From positions 1 to 5,117 of the forward strand of contig CBFGRU010000222.1 in the NCBI GenBank assembly GCA_965651255.1: a stretch of 5,117 bases of DNA, given 5' to 3'. Under the pieces are notes generated by a model. That model was not told the origin of the DNA. It saw only the letters and a list, made by a program, of their open reading frames with translations, and did not search any database. Below are positions 1 to 5,117 of this stretch, piece by piece. Origin of the DNA: CBFGRU01 sp965651255 (GTDB lineage Bacteria; Planctomycetota; Phycisphaerae; Phycisphaerales; SM1A02). The position numbers and the translations under genes were made by a program. Within the stretch, counting starts at the first letter, position 1, and each line of letters begins with the position of its first letter.

Positions 1-961
1 GGCCGATGTCCTCCCGGACTCGCTGCCACGGAATCCCCCGCATGACGGGGTAGGCAAGCGCCACCATGCTCGCAAAGAACGCGAGCACCGTTCCACCCAA
101 ACCCAGTGGCAGGACCGAAGCCACGGTGTTCAGAGCAAAGAAGAGGATGAACCAGACAAAGAATGTCTCGGCGTACACGCCGTAATGCGGACCATCCGTG
201 CGAATTCCGCTTCGCAGTCGGCGCAGAAAGACCATGACGGCCAGCGCTACGAGCACGCCGGTGCCGACGAGGCCAAGACCAATTCCCATCAGCGCGCCGA
301 ACACGATCAGCCAGGCCAATCGAACCGCCGGAGCAACCACCGCTTCGCGCGCGGGAAGGCCTTGTGCCCCCTGGACTGAGGTGGCCGCGTTGTCGTGATC
401 GATCCGAACGAGCGCCAATTCGCCAAACCAATCGAGTTGGTCGATCAGGAACTCGCGGTCATCCGTCGTCAACGATGCACCAACCACCTGTTCCTCGGCG
501 TCGGTGCGCAAAAGCGTCTCGATCAACGTCAGGGCGCGGGCCTCATCTTCGGTGAAATCAACATCACTGTTGTTCTCCACCGCGGTCTGTAGCTTCTCGA
601 TGACTTCCAGCCCGCGCTCGGTGGAAACGACTTCGGCGGAAGCAATCGCGACCCGCAAGCGCTGGCCGATGGTCCCCGTGTTCAACTGCCCGAGACTGGC
701 CGCCGCCTGTCCTGATGTATCAAGGCCGGAAACGTGGAGCCCGACCATCATCCGTGCCTGAAGTTTCAAAACCGTCAGGCCGATTGGATCGCTTCGATCC
801 GCCTCCGCCTCCTCCGGCGCGAGAGCGGAGAGAACCAGCAGACCGCCGATCGCGAGACAGATGAGGACCCAGGCAACCGCGGTCCAGCCGCGGGGCAGAT
901 CGAGGCGAGCAGAAGCATCGCGGGTCGGACGGGTCTCGGGGGTAAACGTGGATTCTTGCAT
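1..961 (-). CDS. Multi-pass membrane protein, N-terminal part (possible CPBP-family intramembrane protease), truncated by the left edge
   Basis: An uninterrupted minus-strand frame begins with ATG at 961 and gives 320 codons before leaving the window, so the C-terminus is missing. Residues 1-25 are a short cytoplasmic-looking leader. A first hydrophobic segment covers about 26-48 (WTAVAWVLICLAIGG then LLVLSALA). A polar, acidic loop follows at about 49-210, and then hydrophobic segments at about 212-246, 265-283 and 286-306. The visible part ends with YPVMRGIPWQRVREDIG. That last motif, the YAETF segment and the long first loop resemble planctomycete proteins of the CPBP (CAAX protease / bacteriocin-processing) family. 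The catalytic EExxxR and later His motifs of that family would lie beyond the edge, so the assignment cannot be confirmed here. No Shine-Dalgarno sequence precedes the ATG. It is divergent from rplM. The open frame and membrane topology are seen directly; the family name is inference, and it could simply be an unclassified membrane protein. Confidence 0.8.
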   Translation of the reverse strand, partial: MQESTFTPETRPTRDASARLDLPRGWTAVAWVLICLAIGGLLVLSALAPEEAEADRSDPIGLTVLKLQARMMVGLHVSGLDTSGQAAASLGQLNTGTIGQRLRVAIASAEVVSTERGLEVIEKLQTAVENNSDVDFTEDEARALTLIETLLRTDAEEQVVGASLTTDDREFLIDQLDWFGELALVRIDHDNAATSVQGAQGLPAREAVVAPAVRLAWLIVFGALMGIGLGLVGTGVLVALAVMVFLRRLRSGIRTDGPHYGVYAETFFVWFILFFALNTVASVLPLGLGGTVLAFFASMVALAYPVMRGIPWQRVREDIG

Positions 962-979
962 TGACTGACTCGCAAAACG

Positions 980-1008
980 ACCTATCGGTTGGACCGGAGA
1001 CGGGTCAA
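980..1008 (-). promoter_or_regulatory. Weak candidate promoter for the leftward membrane-protein gene
   Basis: Read on the minus strand, TTGACC (1008-1003) is followed after 17 nt by ATAGGT (985-980). The -35 matches five of six consensus bases, but the -10 is poor. A start near 973 would leave a leader of only about a dozen bases before the ATG at 961, which fits the absence of a Shine-Dalgarno sequence. It is offered only as the best match in this short divergent region. Confidence 0.22.
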
Positions 1009-1075
1009 GGGAAACAATCCTGTCCACCCTCTTTCGGCGAAACCGTCCGCGGTTGTTCGGTGTGCAGGCGATGGC

Positions 1076-1103
1076 TTGACATCGCATCGAGGCGGACTAC
1101 CCT
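1076..1103 (+). promoter_or_regulatory. Probable sigma-70-type promoter of the rplM-rpsI operon
   Basis: A perfect -35 hexamer TTGACA (1076-1081) is separated by 16 nt from TACCCT (1098-1103), which keeps the important T1, A2 and T6 of a -10 element. Transcription would start around 1110 and leave a leader of roughly 50 nt before the rplM ATG. It is the only full consensus -35 in the 197-nt divergent region and faces the ribosomal genes. The leader contains a pyrimidine run (CCTCTTTTTT, about 1135-1142) instead of a Shine-Dalgarno sequence. Confidence 0.5.
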
Positions 1104-1158
1104 ATGCGGTTCGCTCTGGAGTTCCCCCGACGCCTCTTTTTTGGTTGAGTTTGTACCT

Positions 1159-1593
1159 ATGCCCCGTCAGACCACTTTTGTCAAGACCGGAGAGCACACC
1201 GCCCGCTGGCGTCATGTCGATGCGGATGGGAAGGTGCTCGGCCGTTTGGCGACTCAGATCGCCACGATCCTGATGGGCAAGCATCGCCCGGAGTACACGC
1301 CCCACGTTGACACCGGTGACTTTGTCATCGTGACCAACGCATCAAAGGTTGCCCTGACCGGCCGCAAGCTCGACCAACGGGCCAAGCAGCGGTTCAGCAA
1401 GTACCCCGGCGGGTTGAAAATCATCCCGTTCCGTCGAGTGCTCGAAACCAAGCCGGAATGGCTGGTCGAGGATGCGGTCAAGCGCATGCTCCCGAAAGGA
1501 CGCCTCGGTCGGCAGATGATCAGCAAACTCAAGGTCTATGCAGGGCCGGAACACCCCCACCAGGCGCAGCAGCCGGTCGGATTGACCGACTGA
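1159..1593 (+). CDS. rplM: Large ribosomal subunit protein L13 (uL13)
   Basis: The 144-residue product has the length and motifs of bacterial L13 (142 residues in E. coli), an early-assembling 23S rRNA-binding protein of the 50S subunit. Visible blocks are RWRHVDADGKVLGRLAT (residues 16-32), GKHRPEYTPHVDTGDFV (40-56), SKYPGGLK (80-87, where many bacteria have SGYPGG), AVKRMLPKGRLGRQM (106-120) and the C-terminal GPEHPHQAQQP (129-139). The start at 1159 is chosen because L13 homology begins right there. The frame stays open back to 961, but those extra 66 codons are unlike L13, cover the promoter and abut the divergent gene's start. No Shine-Dalgarno sequence is visible. It is followed 43 nt later by rpsI, the usual rplM-rpsI operon order in bacteria. 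Confidence 0.97.
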   Translation: MPRQTTFVKTGEHTARWRHVDADGKVLGRLATQIATILMGKHRPEYTPHVDTGDFVIVTNASKVALTGRKLDQRAKQRFSKYPGGLKIIPFRRVLETKPEWLVEDAVKRMLPKGRLGRQMISKLKVYAGPEHPHQAQQPVGLTD

Positions 1594-1636
1594 GTTTTGA
1601 ACCGGAACAGATTCCCGAATTGAAGAACGACCACCC

Positions 1637-2107
1637 ATGACCGAAACGACTGCTACGACCGAGAAGACCGAAACCCCCACGCCTGCCCCGCGCTCCGCGC
1701 CGGCGAAGTTGCCCGAGGGCAAGCACTTCTGGTGGGGAACGGGCCGACGCAAGACGGCTGTTGCCCGTGTGCGCATTCGTCCCGGGAAGGGCGAGTTCAA
1801 GGTCAACGACCGCGATGTGAACGAGTATTTCACCGAGATTCGTGATCGGAACGATGTGCATTCACCGCTGGATCGCACCAGCACTCGCGGCGCAGTTGAT
1901 ATCTTCGTCAACGTTCACGGTGGCGGTTACATGGGTCAGGCCGGCGCGATCGTGTTGGGCCTCGGTCGAGCGCTGCTTCAGTACGACCCTTCGCTGGAGC
2001 CAATCCTGCGCGACAACGGCTTCCTGACCCGCGATGCTCGCGAAGTGGAGCGCAAGAAGTACGGCCAGGCCGGTGCTCGTCGCCGCTTCCAGTTCTCGAA
2101 GCGCTGA
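1637..2107 (+). CDS. rpsI: Small ribosomal subunit protein S9 (uS9)
   Basis: The 156-residue product is S9 of the 30S subunit, whose C-terminal tail reaches the decoding site and contacts P-site tRNA. Seen directly are WWGTGRRKTAVARVRIRPG (residues 32-50), GGGYMGQAGAI (95-105), LTRDARE (130-136) and the terminal ERKKYGQAGARRRFQFSKR (138-156) with its invariant Ser-Lys-Arg end. Residues 1-30 are an extra N-terminal stretch rich in Thr, Pro, Ala and Glu that the E. coli protein (130 residues) lacks. The segment after GQAGAI reads VLGLGRAL rather than the common RHGIARAL, a family variation and not damage. The ATG at 1637 is the first in the frame after the rplM stop. Only a weak GAAG lies upstream, 11 nt away. 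It is the second and last gene of the operon. Confidence 0.97.
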   Translation: MTETTATTEKTETPTPAPRSAPAKLPEGKHFWWGTGRRKTAVARVRIRPGKGEFKVNDRDVNEYFTEIRDRNDVHSPLDRTSTRGAVDIFVNVHGGGYMGQAGAIVLGLGRALLQYDPSLEPILRDNGFLTRDAREVERKKYGQAGARRRFQFSKR

Positions 2108-2133
2108 TTCCGGTCCTCCTCAATCACCATTCC

Positions 2134-2166
2134 ACGACACGCCGCCTGAATCGGGCGGCGTGTTGT
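2134..2166. terminator. Hairpin between convergent rpsI and sigma-like gene, possible bidirectional terminator
   Basis: Bases 2134-2146 pair with 2154-2166 in a 13-bp stem (one G-T wobble at 2136/2164) around a 7-nt loop. The core is ACACGCCGCC/GGCGGCGTGT. It lies 27 nt after the rpsI stop and 26 nt after the stop of the convergent gene, the right place for a shared terminator. Neither strand has a convincing T-run after the stem (plus: TTGTCC-like; minus: GGAATGG), so it may act as a 3'-end stabiliser or depend on Rho. Confidence 0.6.
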
Positions 2167-2191
2167 CCAGTTGCGGGATGATGATTCCCCG

Positions 2192-3835
2192 TTACCGGGA
2201 GCGGAGGGTGCGGAGAGCATTCATCTCTGCGGTCACCACCGCGCGCTCGCTCAGACCCATAATCGCCGCGGTCTCTTTCACCGTGCACGGCGGAGCGCCA
2301 CTCCACCCCCAGCGCGTCTCGATCACCGCTCGCTCGACATCATTTGCGATCAACTCCAATCGTGTACGAAGATCGTGGCGCGGACCGATGACGGCTCGCC
2401 ATGGTTCCAGAGGTGCAAACAGTCGGGGAATGATGACGGAATCCCGGTGGCGCACTCCGGCCAGTTCCGCTCCCCGTGGAAGTCCAATGCGCGCCAGAGC
2501 CCGGTCAAGCTGCAGCGCGACCCGACGTTCGTAGTTCTGGCCGCGCGAGGGATCCAATTCCACCATCGTTGCCAGAATCTCGTGCACCGAGAGTTTCAGA
2601 AGAACGCGAATGACCTCCGACAAGCGATCTGTCAATGCGCGGCCGAGGTGCTGCTCGATCCGACGAAGCGCGGTCGGCATGGCTGCGAGGAGCAACCGGT
2701 ACCGGATCGCTGCGACCCATCGAAGATCTGTTTCGATTCGATCAATGTCATGTGCATTTGGTCGGCTGCCTGCCCGTTCGATCCCCCGCTCCGCCCGGCG
2801 CGTCAACAGGTGCAACCCTGCGATCAGGGCATCGATCTCTTCATTCTTCAGAACGTACCGCTGGCCACGAGCATCTTCAACGATGGTCAAGGCGGCGGTC
2901 GGCCACGGACCACAGTGCAGGCCTTCGCGGAGTATGGCAGAAGACAGAACCACCACCTCCGCATCCGGCAGGGCAAAGGTCGGAAGTTCGACCCAATTCA
3001 ACGACAGTTGTTCCAGTGCCCCGATGCGCATGCTTCGAGCATGACGCCAGATGGTTTCCTGCGAACGACCGAATCTCTGCGCCACGACCGAAACATCGAC
3101 CCCGAATCTCACCGCGCGATCAATGAGTCGCTTGTCGCGTTCGGTGAGCGGGCCGTGTTCCCGGAAGATGGGGTCAGCGGCGCGCTGGTCATGCCGGCGG
3201 AGGATTCCGCGCACGGTTTCATGGGCGCGATCAAATCGTTCAGCGAGCTGCAACGCCGCTTCGTTCAATGAACACCGGGTTTCCGCATGAAGAATGCGAG
3301 CGGACTGAACAATTGCCTCTTCACGTTCGGTCCCGAGCCGAGAGAATTCACCCGCGCGCGAGAGCTGTTCTCGCCGTGGCGTAATGTAACGCTGAAGTGC
3401 ATCTTCATAGCACGCAAGCCGTACCTGCCCATCTTCAAACTTCACGTGATGACATACAAGTCCCTGCTGCCGATATCGCTGTATCGTCTTGGTCGAAACA
3501 CCCAATTGCTGCGCAACATCACCAAGGGGAATGGCCCGCGCATCATGTCGTGTGCTCTTCAGTTCAAGTGTTGCACTGAGCAACTGCACGAAGCGGCCAA
3601 GGTCGCCGCGCACCGCGTCTCCCGGTACCAAATGCGGCTCACTGCCTGCATCCGGTCGATATCCGGTGATGCGAAAGGTGATAAAGTCCTCCGGATAGGC
3701 CAGGGCCGGATCGATATCAGCAATCAGCGCTTCGGCTGCATCCATCTGTCGATAGCGCGTCTCCATCGGCGCAAAGCGCAGATTTCGATAGAGCTCACGA
3801 ACGGCAGAGGTCTTGAACGACGGAGCGCGCGGCAT
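2192..3835 (-). CDS. Sigma-70-related, multi-HTH regulatory protein (planctomycete type) with degenerate region 2
   Basis: The 547-residue protein starts with a block (YRNLRFAPMETRYRQMDAAE, residues 16-35; FRITGYRP, 54-61) that I recall from long planctomycete sigma-70 factors carrying extra N-terminal DNA-binding units. Helix-turn-helix-like segments are visible at about 101-126 (VAQQLGVSTKTIQRYRQQG, MerR/excisionase-like), 188-215 and 229-268 (VAQRFGRSQETIWRHARSM). The C-terminal half follows sigma layout: a region 1.2-like helix (327-350), a region 2-like part (365-450) including ELDPSRGQNYERR where true sigmas read KFD..RG.kFSTYA, and a region 4.2-like HTH at the end (TVKETAAIMGLSERAVVTAEMNALRTL, about 518-544 in total). 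The aromatic melting residues and paired Trp of region 2.3/2.4 are absent. It may therefore be a sigma paralogue turned regulator rather than a working sigma factor. The ATG at 3835 lies 11 nt after the mqnA stop, without a Shine-Dalgarno sequence; co-transcription with mqnA is likely. Sigma kinship is inferred from memory of the family and should be tested with profile searches. Confidence 0.75.
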   Translation of the reverse strand: MPRAPSFKTSAVRELYRNLRFAPMETRYRQMDAAEALIADIDPALAYPEDFITFRITGYRPDAGSEPHLVPGDAVRGDLGRFVQLLSATLELKSTRHDARAIPLGDVAQQLGVSTKTIQRYRQQGLVCHHVKFEDGQVRLACYEDALQRYITPRREQLSRAGEFSRLGTEREEAIVQSARILHAETRCSLNEAALQLAERFDRAHETVRGILRRHDQRAADPIFREHGPLTERDKRLIDRAVRFGVDVSVVAQRFGRSQETIWRHARSMRIGALEQLSLNWVELPTFALPDAEVVVLSSAILREGLHCGPWPTAALTIVEDARGQRYVLKNEEIDALIAGLHLLTRRAERGIERAGSRPNAHDIDRIETDLRWVAAIRYRLLLAAMPTALRRIEQHLGRALTDRLSEVIRVLLKLSVHEILATMVELDPSRGQNYERRVALQLDRALARIGLPRGAELAGVRHRDSVIIPRLFAPLEPWRAVIGPRHDLRTRLELIANDVERAVIETRWGWSGAPPCTVKETAAIMGLSERAVVTAEMNALRTLRSR

Positions 3836-3846
3836 TGGGCGATCGA

Positions 3847-4719
3847 TCAGAAGCCATCGAAGACCACCAGCTCGCGCTGTGACTCAATCAGCGCGTGTTC
3901 AGCGGCCTTCCGGTAGAAGAGTTCGAGGCCTGCGCGGCGCTCGGGAGTGAAGTTGAACGCCAGCCACTCGCCCAGGTACTTCTCTGCAAGGTCGCCCGGC
4001 CAACTGCGCGTCGTCCCGCGACCATGGGCGATCGACTCGATCCGCATTGCATTCGCTCGTCGCGCCCGGTCGAGAACCATCGCCGCCCGTCGTAGTGTTG
4101 CGTGCGAGCATGTGCGCTTGGCCATCCACGTGGCAAAGACAAACGGCAGCCCGGTCAACTCGCGCCATGCAGCGCCCAGGTCAAGCTGATGCGGATAGCG
4201 GACCGCCGGCGCGGAGTCGGTGACGACTTTATCGCCGATGAGCAACATCGTCTCCGGCCATTCGATCGGCCGGTTTCGCGCAACGTGTTCGCGCGCGTGA
4301 TACGGTATCACCTCCGGTTCAACATCAAAGCACTCTCGCAGCAGAATGCGCATCAGCGCGATGGAAGTGTGGCTGTCGGTATCGGCATGAACGGCGGTGA
4401 TATCTCGGAGCGGCGTCGTTGAGTACAGTCGAACGGTCAGGGTGGCGCGATCGCACCCGAGTAAGCCCACCGGTACGACCACCAGAGGTTCCGGCGATCG
4501 CTGGTAGTCGATCGAGGAACATAATGCGATATCGACTTCATCGGCGAGGAGATAATCGATCAACAAACTGGGAACCGAGTGGCGCAGTTCGACATCCCGA
4601 AGCGTGTCGAGCCCGTCGATCAACGGCAGGGTGTTCAGAAAACTGACCACACCGATGCGGGTTCGGACTCCTGCATCAAGCATCGCCAACGCGGTTGAAC
4701 CATCGTGAGCAGAAAGCAT
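3847..4719 (-). CDS. mqnA: Chorismate dehydratase, menaquinone synthesis by the futalosine pathway
   Basis: MqnA dehydrates chorismate to 3-[(1-carboxyvinyl)oxy]benzoate, the first dedicated step of the futalosine route to menaquinone, in the cytoplasm. The 290-residue product has the periplasmic-binding-protein-like fold signatures of the family: RIGVVSFLNTLPL (residues 21-33, usual form RIG.v.FLNt.PL), VDIALCSSIDY (62-72), DSHTSIALMRILL (115-127), LLIGDKV (159-165), LDLGAAWRELTGLPFVFATW (179-198) and the C-terminal YLGEWLAFNF...ERRAGLELFYRKA helices (248-272). The ATG at 4719 is preceded six bases earlier by AGGA (4726-4729), so I keep it. Met13 (ATG at 4683) is an alternative, because homology starts only near residue 20. 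It is upstream of the sigma-like gene by 11 nt. Later pathway genes (mqnB, mqnC, mqnD, mqnE) are not in the window. Confidence 0.93.
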   Translation of the reverse strand: MLSAHDGSTALAMLDAGVRTRIGVVSFLNTLPLIDGLDTLRDVELRHSVPSLLIDYLLADEVDIALCSSIDYQRSPEPLVVVPVGLLGCDRATLTVRLYSTTPLRDITAVHADTDSHTSIALMRILLRECFDVEPEVIPYHAREHVARNRPIEWPETMLLIGDKVVTDSAPAVRYPHQLDLGAAWRELTGLPFVFATWMAKRTCSHATLRRAAMVLDRARRANAMRIESIAHGRGTTRSWPGDLAEKYLGEWLAFNFTPERRAGLELFYRKAAEHALIESQRELVVFDGF

Positions 4720-4725
4720 ACCCCA

Positions 4726-4729
4726 TCCT
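4726..4729 (-). promoter_or_regulatory. Ribosome binding site of mqnA
   Basis: On the minus strand AGGA lies six bases before the ATG at 4719 (AGGATGGGGTATG). It is the only clear Shine-Dalgarno-like sequence before any gene in this window, and it decides for 4719 over the internal Met13. Its A and both Gs form the TAG that would end the doubtful upstream ORF. Confidence 0.5.
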
Positions 4730-5021
4730 AGGTTTGTTCACCGAACGTTTCGCGGCGGCGCCCCGTGGGAAGGCAACCATGCACGACAGGCCCGGGGGCA
4801 GCCGGGCCTTCCGTGCCAATGGATGAGAGAGGAGAGGCCAGTGACAGCGGACTGGTTCGGGAAGCCCGCAAAGAATCCAGGTGGGTCGGCGTGAGCGGAC
4901 CCGCGTAGAAGAGTTTTGGGCGGCTTCCCGAACCGGGACGCTGTCGGCTGACGTTCATCTCATCGGCGTACAACGACCGCCGGTTCAGTCGTTCATGCGA
5001 AGTTGTTGTGAGTTTCTTCAT
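4728..5021 (-). CDS. Doubtful 97-residue hypothetical ORF just upstream of mqnA
   Basis: An ATG at 5021 opens 97 codons ending with TAG at 4730-4728, only 8 nt before mqnA, which is an operon-like spacing. An in-frame TGA shortly upstream fixes the start. Against it: I recognise no family; the product has no hydrophobic core or membrane segment and is rich in Ser, Pro, Arg and Gly; about 64% of third positions are G or C, little bias for such DNA; there is no Shine-Dalgarno sequence; and the whole interval is filled with long inverted repeats better explained by RNA or DNA structure. The first half (MKKLTTTSHERLNRRSLYADE) looks a little more protein-like than the rest. Kept only because an automatic caller might list it. 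Confidence 0.2.
   Translation of the reverse strand: MKKLTTTSHERLNRRSLYADEMNVSRQRPGSGSRPKLFYAGPLTPTHLDSLRASRTSPLSLASPLSSIGTEGPAAPGPVVHGCLPTGRRRETFGEQT
4781..4816. repeat. Hairpin-forming inverted repeat upstream of mqnA
   Basis: AGGCCCGG (4788-4795) pairs perfectly with CCGGGCCT (4802-4809) around a 6-nt loop. Outside a 2x2 internal loop, GCACG (4781-4785) pairs with CGTGC (4812-4816), giving 13 bp in all. Read in the mqnA direction, one of the internal-loop positions becomes a G-U wobble, so if transcribed it may belong to the mqnA leader. Neither strand has a following T-run, so a plain intrinsic terminator is unlikely. Confidence 0.5.
4822..4964 (+). ncRNA. Candidate structured RNA: long interrupted stem with inner GNRA-type hairpin
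   Basis: Nested pairing is seen directly. GATGAG (4822-4827) pairs with CTCATC (4959-4964); CAGT (4839-4842) with 4947-4950; GACAGCG (4843-4849) with CGCTGTC (4939-4945). A symmetric GA/GA tandem mismatch (4850-4851 against 4937-4938) comes next, and then 15 pairs from 4852-4866 to 4922-4936, 13 of them perfect (GGTTCGGGAAGCC/GGCTTCCCGAACC). The enclosed 55 nt hold a second hairpin, 4881-4890 with 4895-4904 (one G-G mismatch), capped by GTGA. Plus-strand reading is favoured because the loop becomes GUGA (a GNRA tetraloop), the mismatches become tandem G-A, and two T-G pairs become wobbles; on the minus strand these would be UCAC, UC/UC and A-C. The outline (closing stem, bubble, terminal hairpin) recalls 6S RNA, but it is shorter and I see no sequence match. 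No clear plus-strand promoter was found. A leader structure for mqnA or a DNA palindrome remain alternatives. Confidence 0.4.
4967..4999. repeat. Small inverted repeat next to the large hairpin
   Basis: AACGAC (4972-4977) pairs with GTCGTT (4988-4993) around a 10-nt loop. CGTA (4967-4970) can add four pairs with TGCG (4996-4999), one a T-G wobble. It begins two bases after the outermost pair of the large hairpin, so the two could stack. Alone it would be unremarkable. Confidence 0.3.
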
Positions 5022-5049
5022 GATACGGGTGACCGCCCGGCATCATGAA
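5017..5049. repeat. Inverted repeat TTCATGAT...ATCATGAA with inner GC hairpin
   Basis: TTCATGAT (5017-5024) and ATCATGAA (5042-5049) are perfect 8-bp reverse complements. Inside, CGGGT (5026-5030) pairs with GCCCG (5035-5039) around GACC. Each arm contains TCATGA, itself a palindrome, so the arms are direct as well as inverted repeats with a 25-bp period, about two and a half helical turns. That suits either a hairpin or a paired protein-binding site upstream of mqnA. There is no T-run for a terminator. Confidence 0.42.
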
Positions 5050-5096
5050 TCCCTGCGCTCAATCGCCTTCTCAACCCCCATCAGTGTGCGGAGCCA

Positions 5097-5117
5097 AGAT
5101 CGGAAGAGCACACGTCT
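5097..5117. other. Illumina TruSeq adapter sequence at the contig end
   Basis: The last 21 bases, beginning AGATCGGAAGAGC and ending CACACGTCT, are identical to the start of the standard Illumina TruSeq index-side adapter. This is not organism DNA. Genuine sequence ends at or just before 5096, and bases near it may come from few reads. Confidence 0.97.

Noticed and set aside
1041..1054. AACCG/CGGTT small hairpin upstream of the rplM promoter
   Set aside because: Only five base pairs with a 4-nt loop; expected by chance in GC-rich DNA.
961..1158. In-frame N-terminal extension of rplM by 66 codons from an ATG at 961
   Set aside because: L13 homology begins at the ATG at 1159; the extension covers the TTGACA...TACCCT promoter and abuts the divergent gene's start codon.
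1342..1911. 189-codon minus-strand ORF across the rplM-rpsI junction
   Set aside because: It is a shadow of two certain ribosomal protein genes on the opposite strand.
2171..3271. 366-codon plus-strand ORF
   Set aside because: It is fully antisense to the sigma-like gene, whose protein shows recognisable HTH motifs. The plus-strand product has no motif and an unnatural composition.
3287..3916. 209-codon plus-strand ORF
   Set aside because: It is antisense to the sigma-like gene and the end of mqnA, both well supported; the product resembles no protein I know.
5046..5074. Possible minus-strand promoter for mqnA (TTGAGA, 17 nt, GATTCA)
   Set aside because: The -10 is poor, and several equally weak matches exist in the region.
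4781..5096. Known housekeeping RNA (SRP RNA, RNase P RNA, tmRNA) as the cause of the structured region
   Set aside because: None of the conserved sequences I know (the GGAAGGNAGCAGC-type SRP loop, the GAGGAAAGUCC and ACAGAA RNase P blocks, the tRNA-like tmRNA ends) is present on either strand.
1..5117. CRISPR arrays, tRNA genes, transposases or insertion sequences
   Set aside because: No regularly spaced repeats, cloverleaf with a T-loop GTTCRA in context, or transposase motifs were seen by eye on either strand.

Overview
This GC-rich window is most likely from a member of the Planctomycetota, probably Phycisphaerae-like. Three things point there. The 547-residue protein on the minus strand has the N-terminal 'YRNLRFAPMETRYRQMDAAEAL' type of block and repeated helix-turn-helix units that I associate with a long planctomycete sigma-70 family. 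The menaquinone gene is of the futalosine type (mqnA). The leftmost gene starts like the long-looped CPBP-type membrane proteins seen in that phylum. The taxon call rests on family recollection and should be checked by phylogeny. The right end is a contig end: the last 21 bases (5097-5117) are an Illumina TruSeq adapter.

Layout, left to right. 961 to 1 (minus): N-terminal 320 codons of a multi-pass membrane protein that runs off the left edge, possibly a CPBP intramembrane protease. 962-1158: divergent intergenic region with a good sigma-70-type promoter (TTGACA, 16 nt, TACCCT) facing right. 1159-2107 (plus): ribosomal operon rplM (L13) - rpsI (S9). 2134-2166: strong hairpin between convergent genes. 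3835 to 2192 (minus): sigma-70-related protein with several helix-turn-helix units and a degenerate promoter-melting region. 4719 to 3847 (minus): mqnA, chorismate dehydratase. 4720-5096: a stretch without a secure gene, packed with inverted repeats, including a 26-bp hairpin with a tandem G-A mismatch and an inner GTGA-capped hairpin. A doubtful 97-codon minus-strand ORF overlaps this stretch.

The ribosomal pair is ordinary housekeeping. mqnA and the sigma-like gene are 11 nt apart on the same strand and are probably co-transcribed, with mqnA first. MqnA makes the first dedicated intermediate of the futalosine route to menaquinone, so the second gene could be a regulator tied to respiratory state, but nothing in the sequence proves a link. 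The features most worth following up are the structured stretch at 4781-5049 (candidate small RNA, or leader of the mqnA transcript) and the sigma-like protein that keeps region 4 but has lost the aromatic promoter-melting residues.
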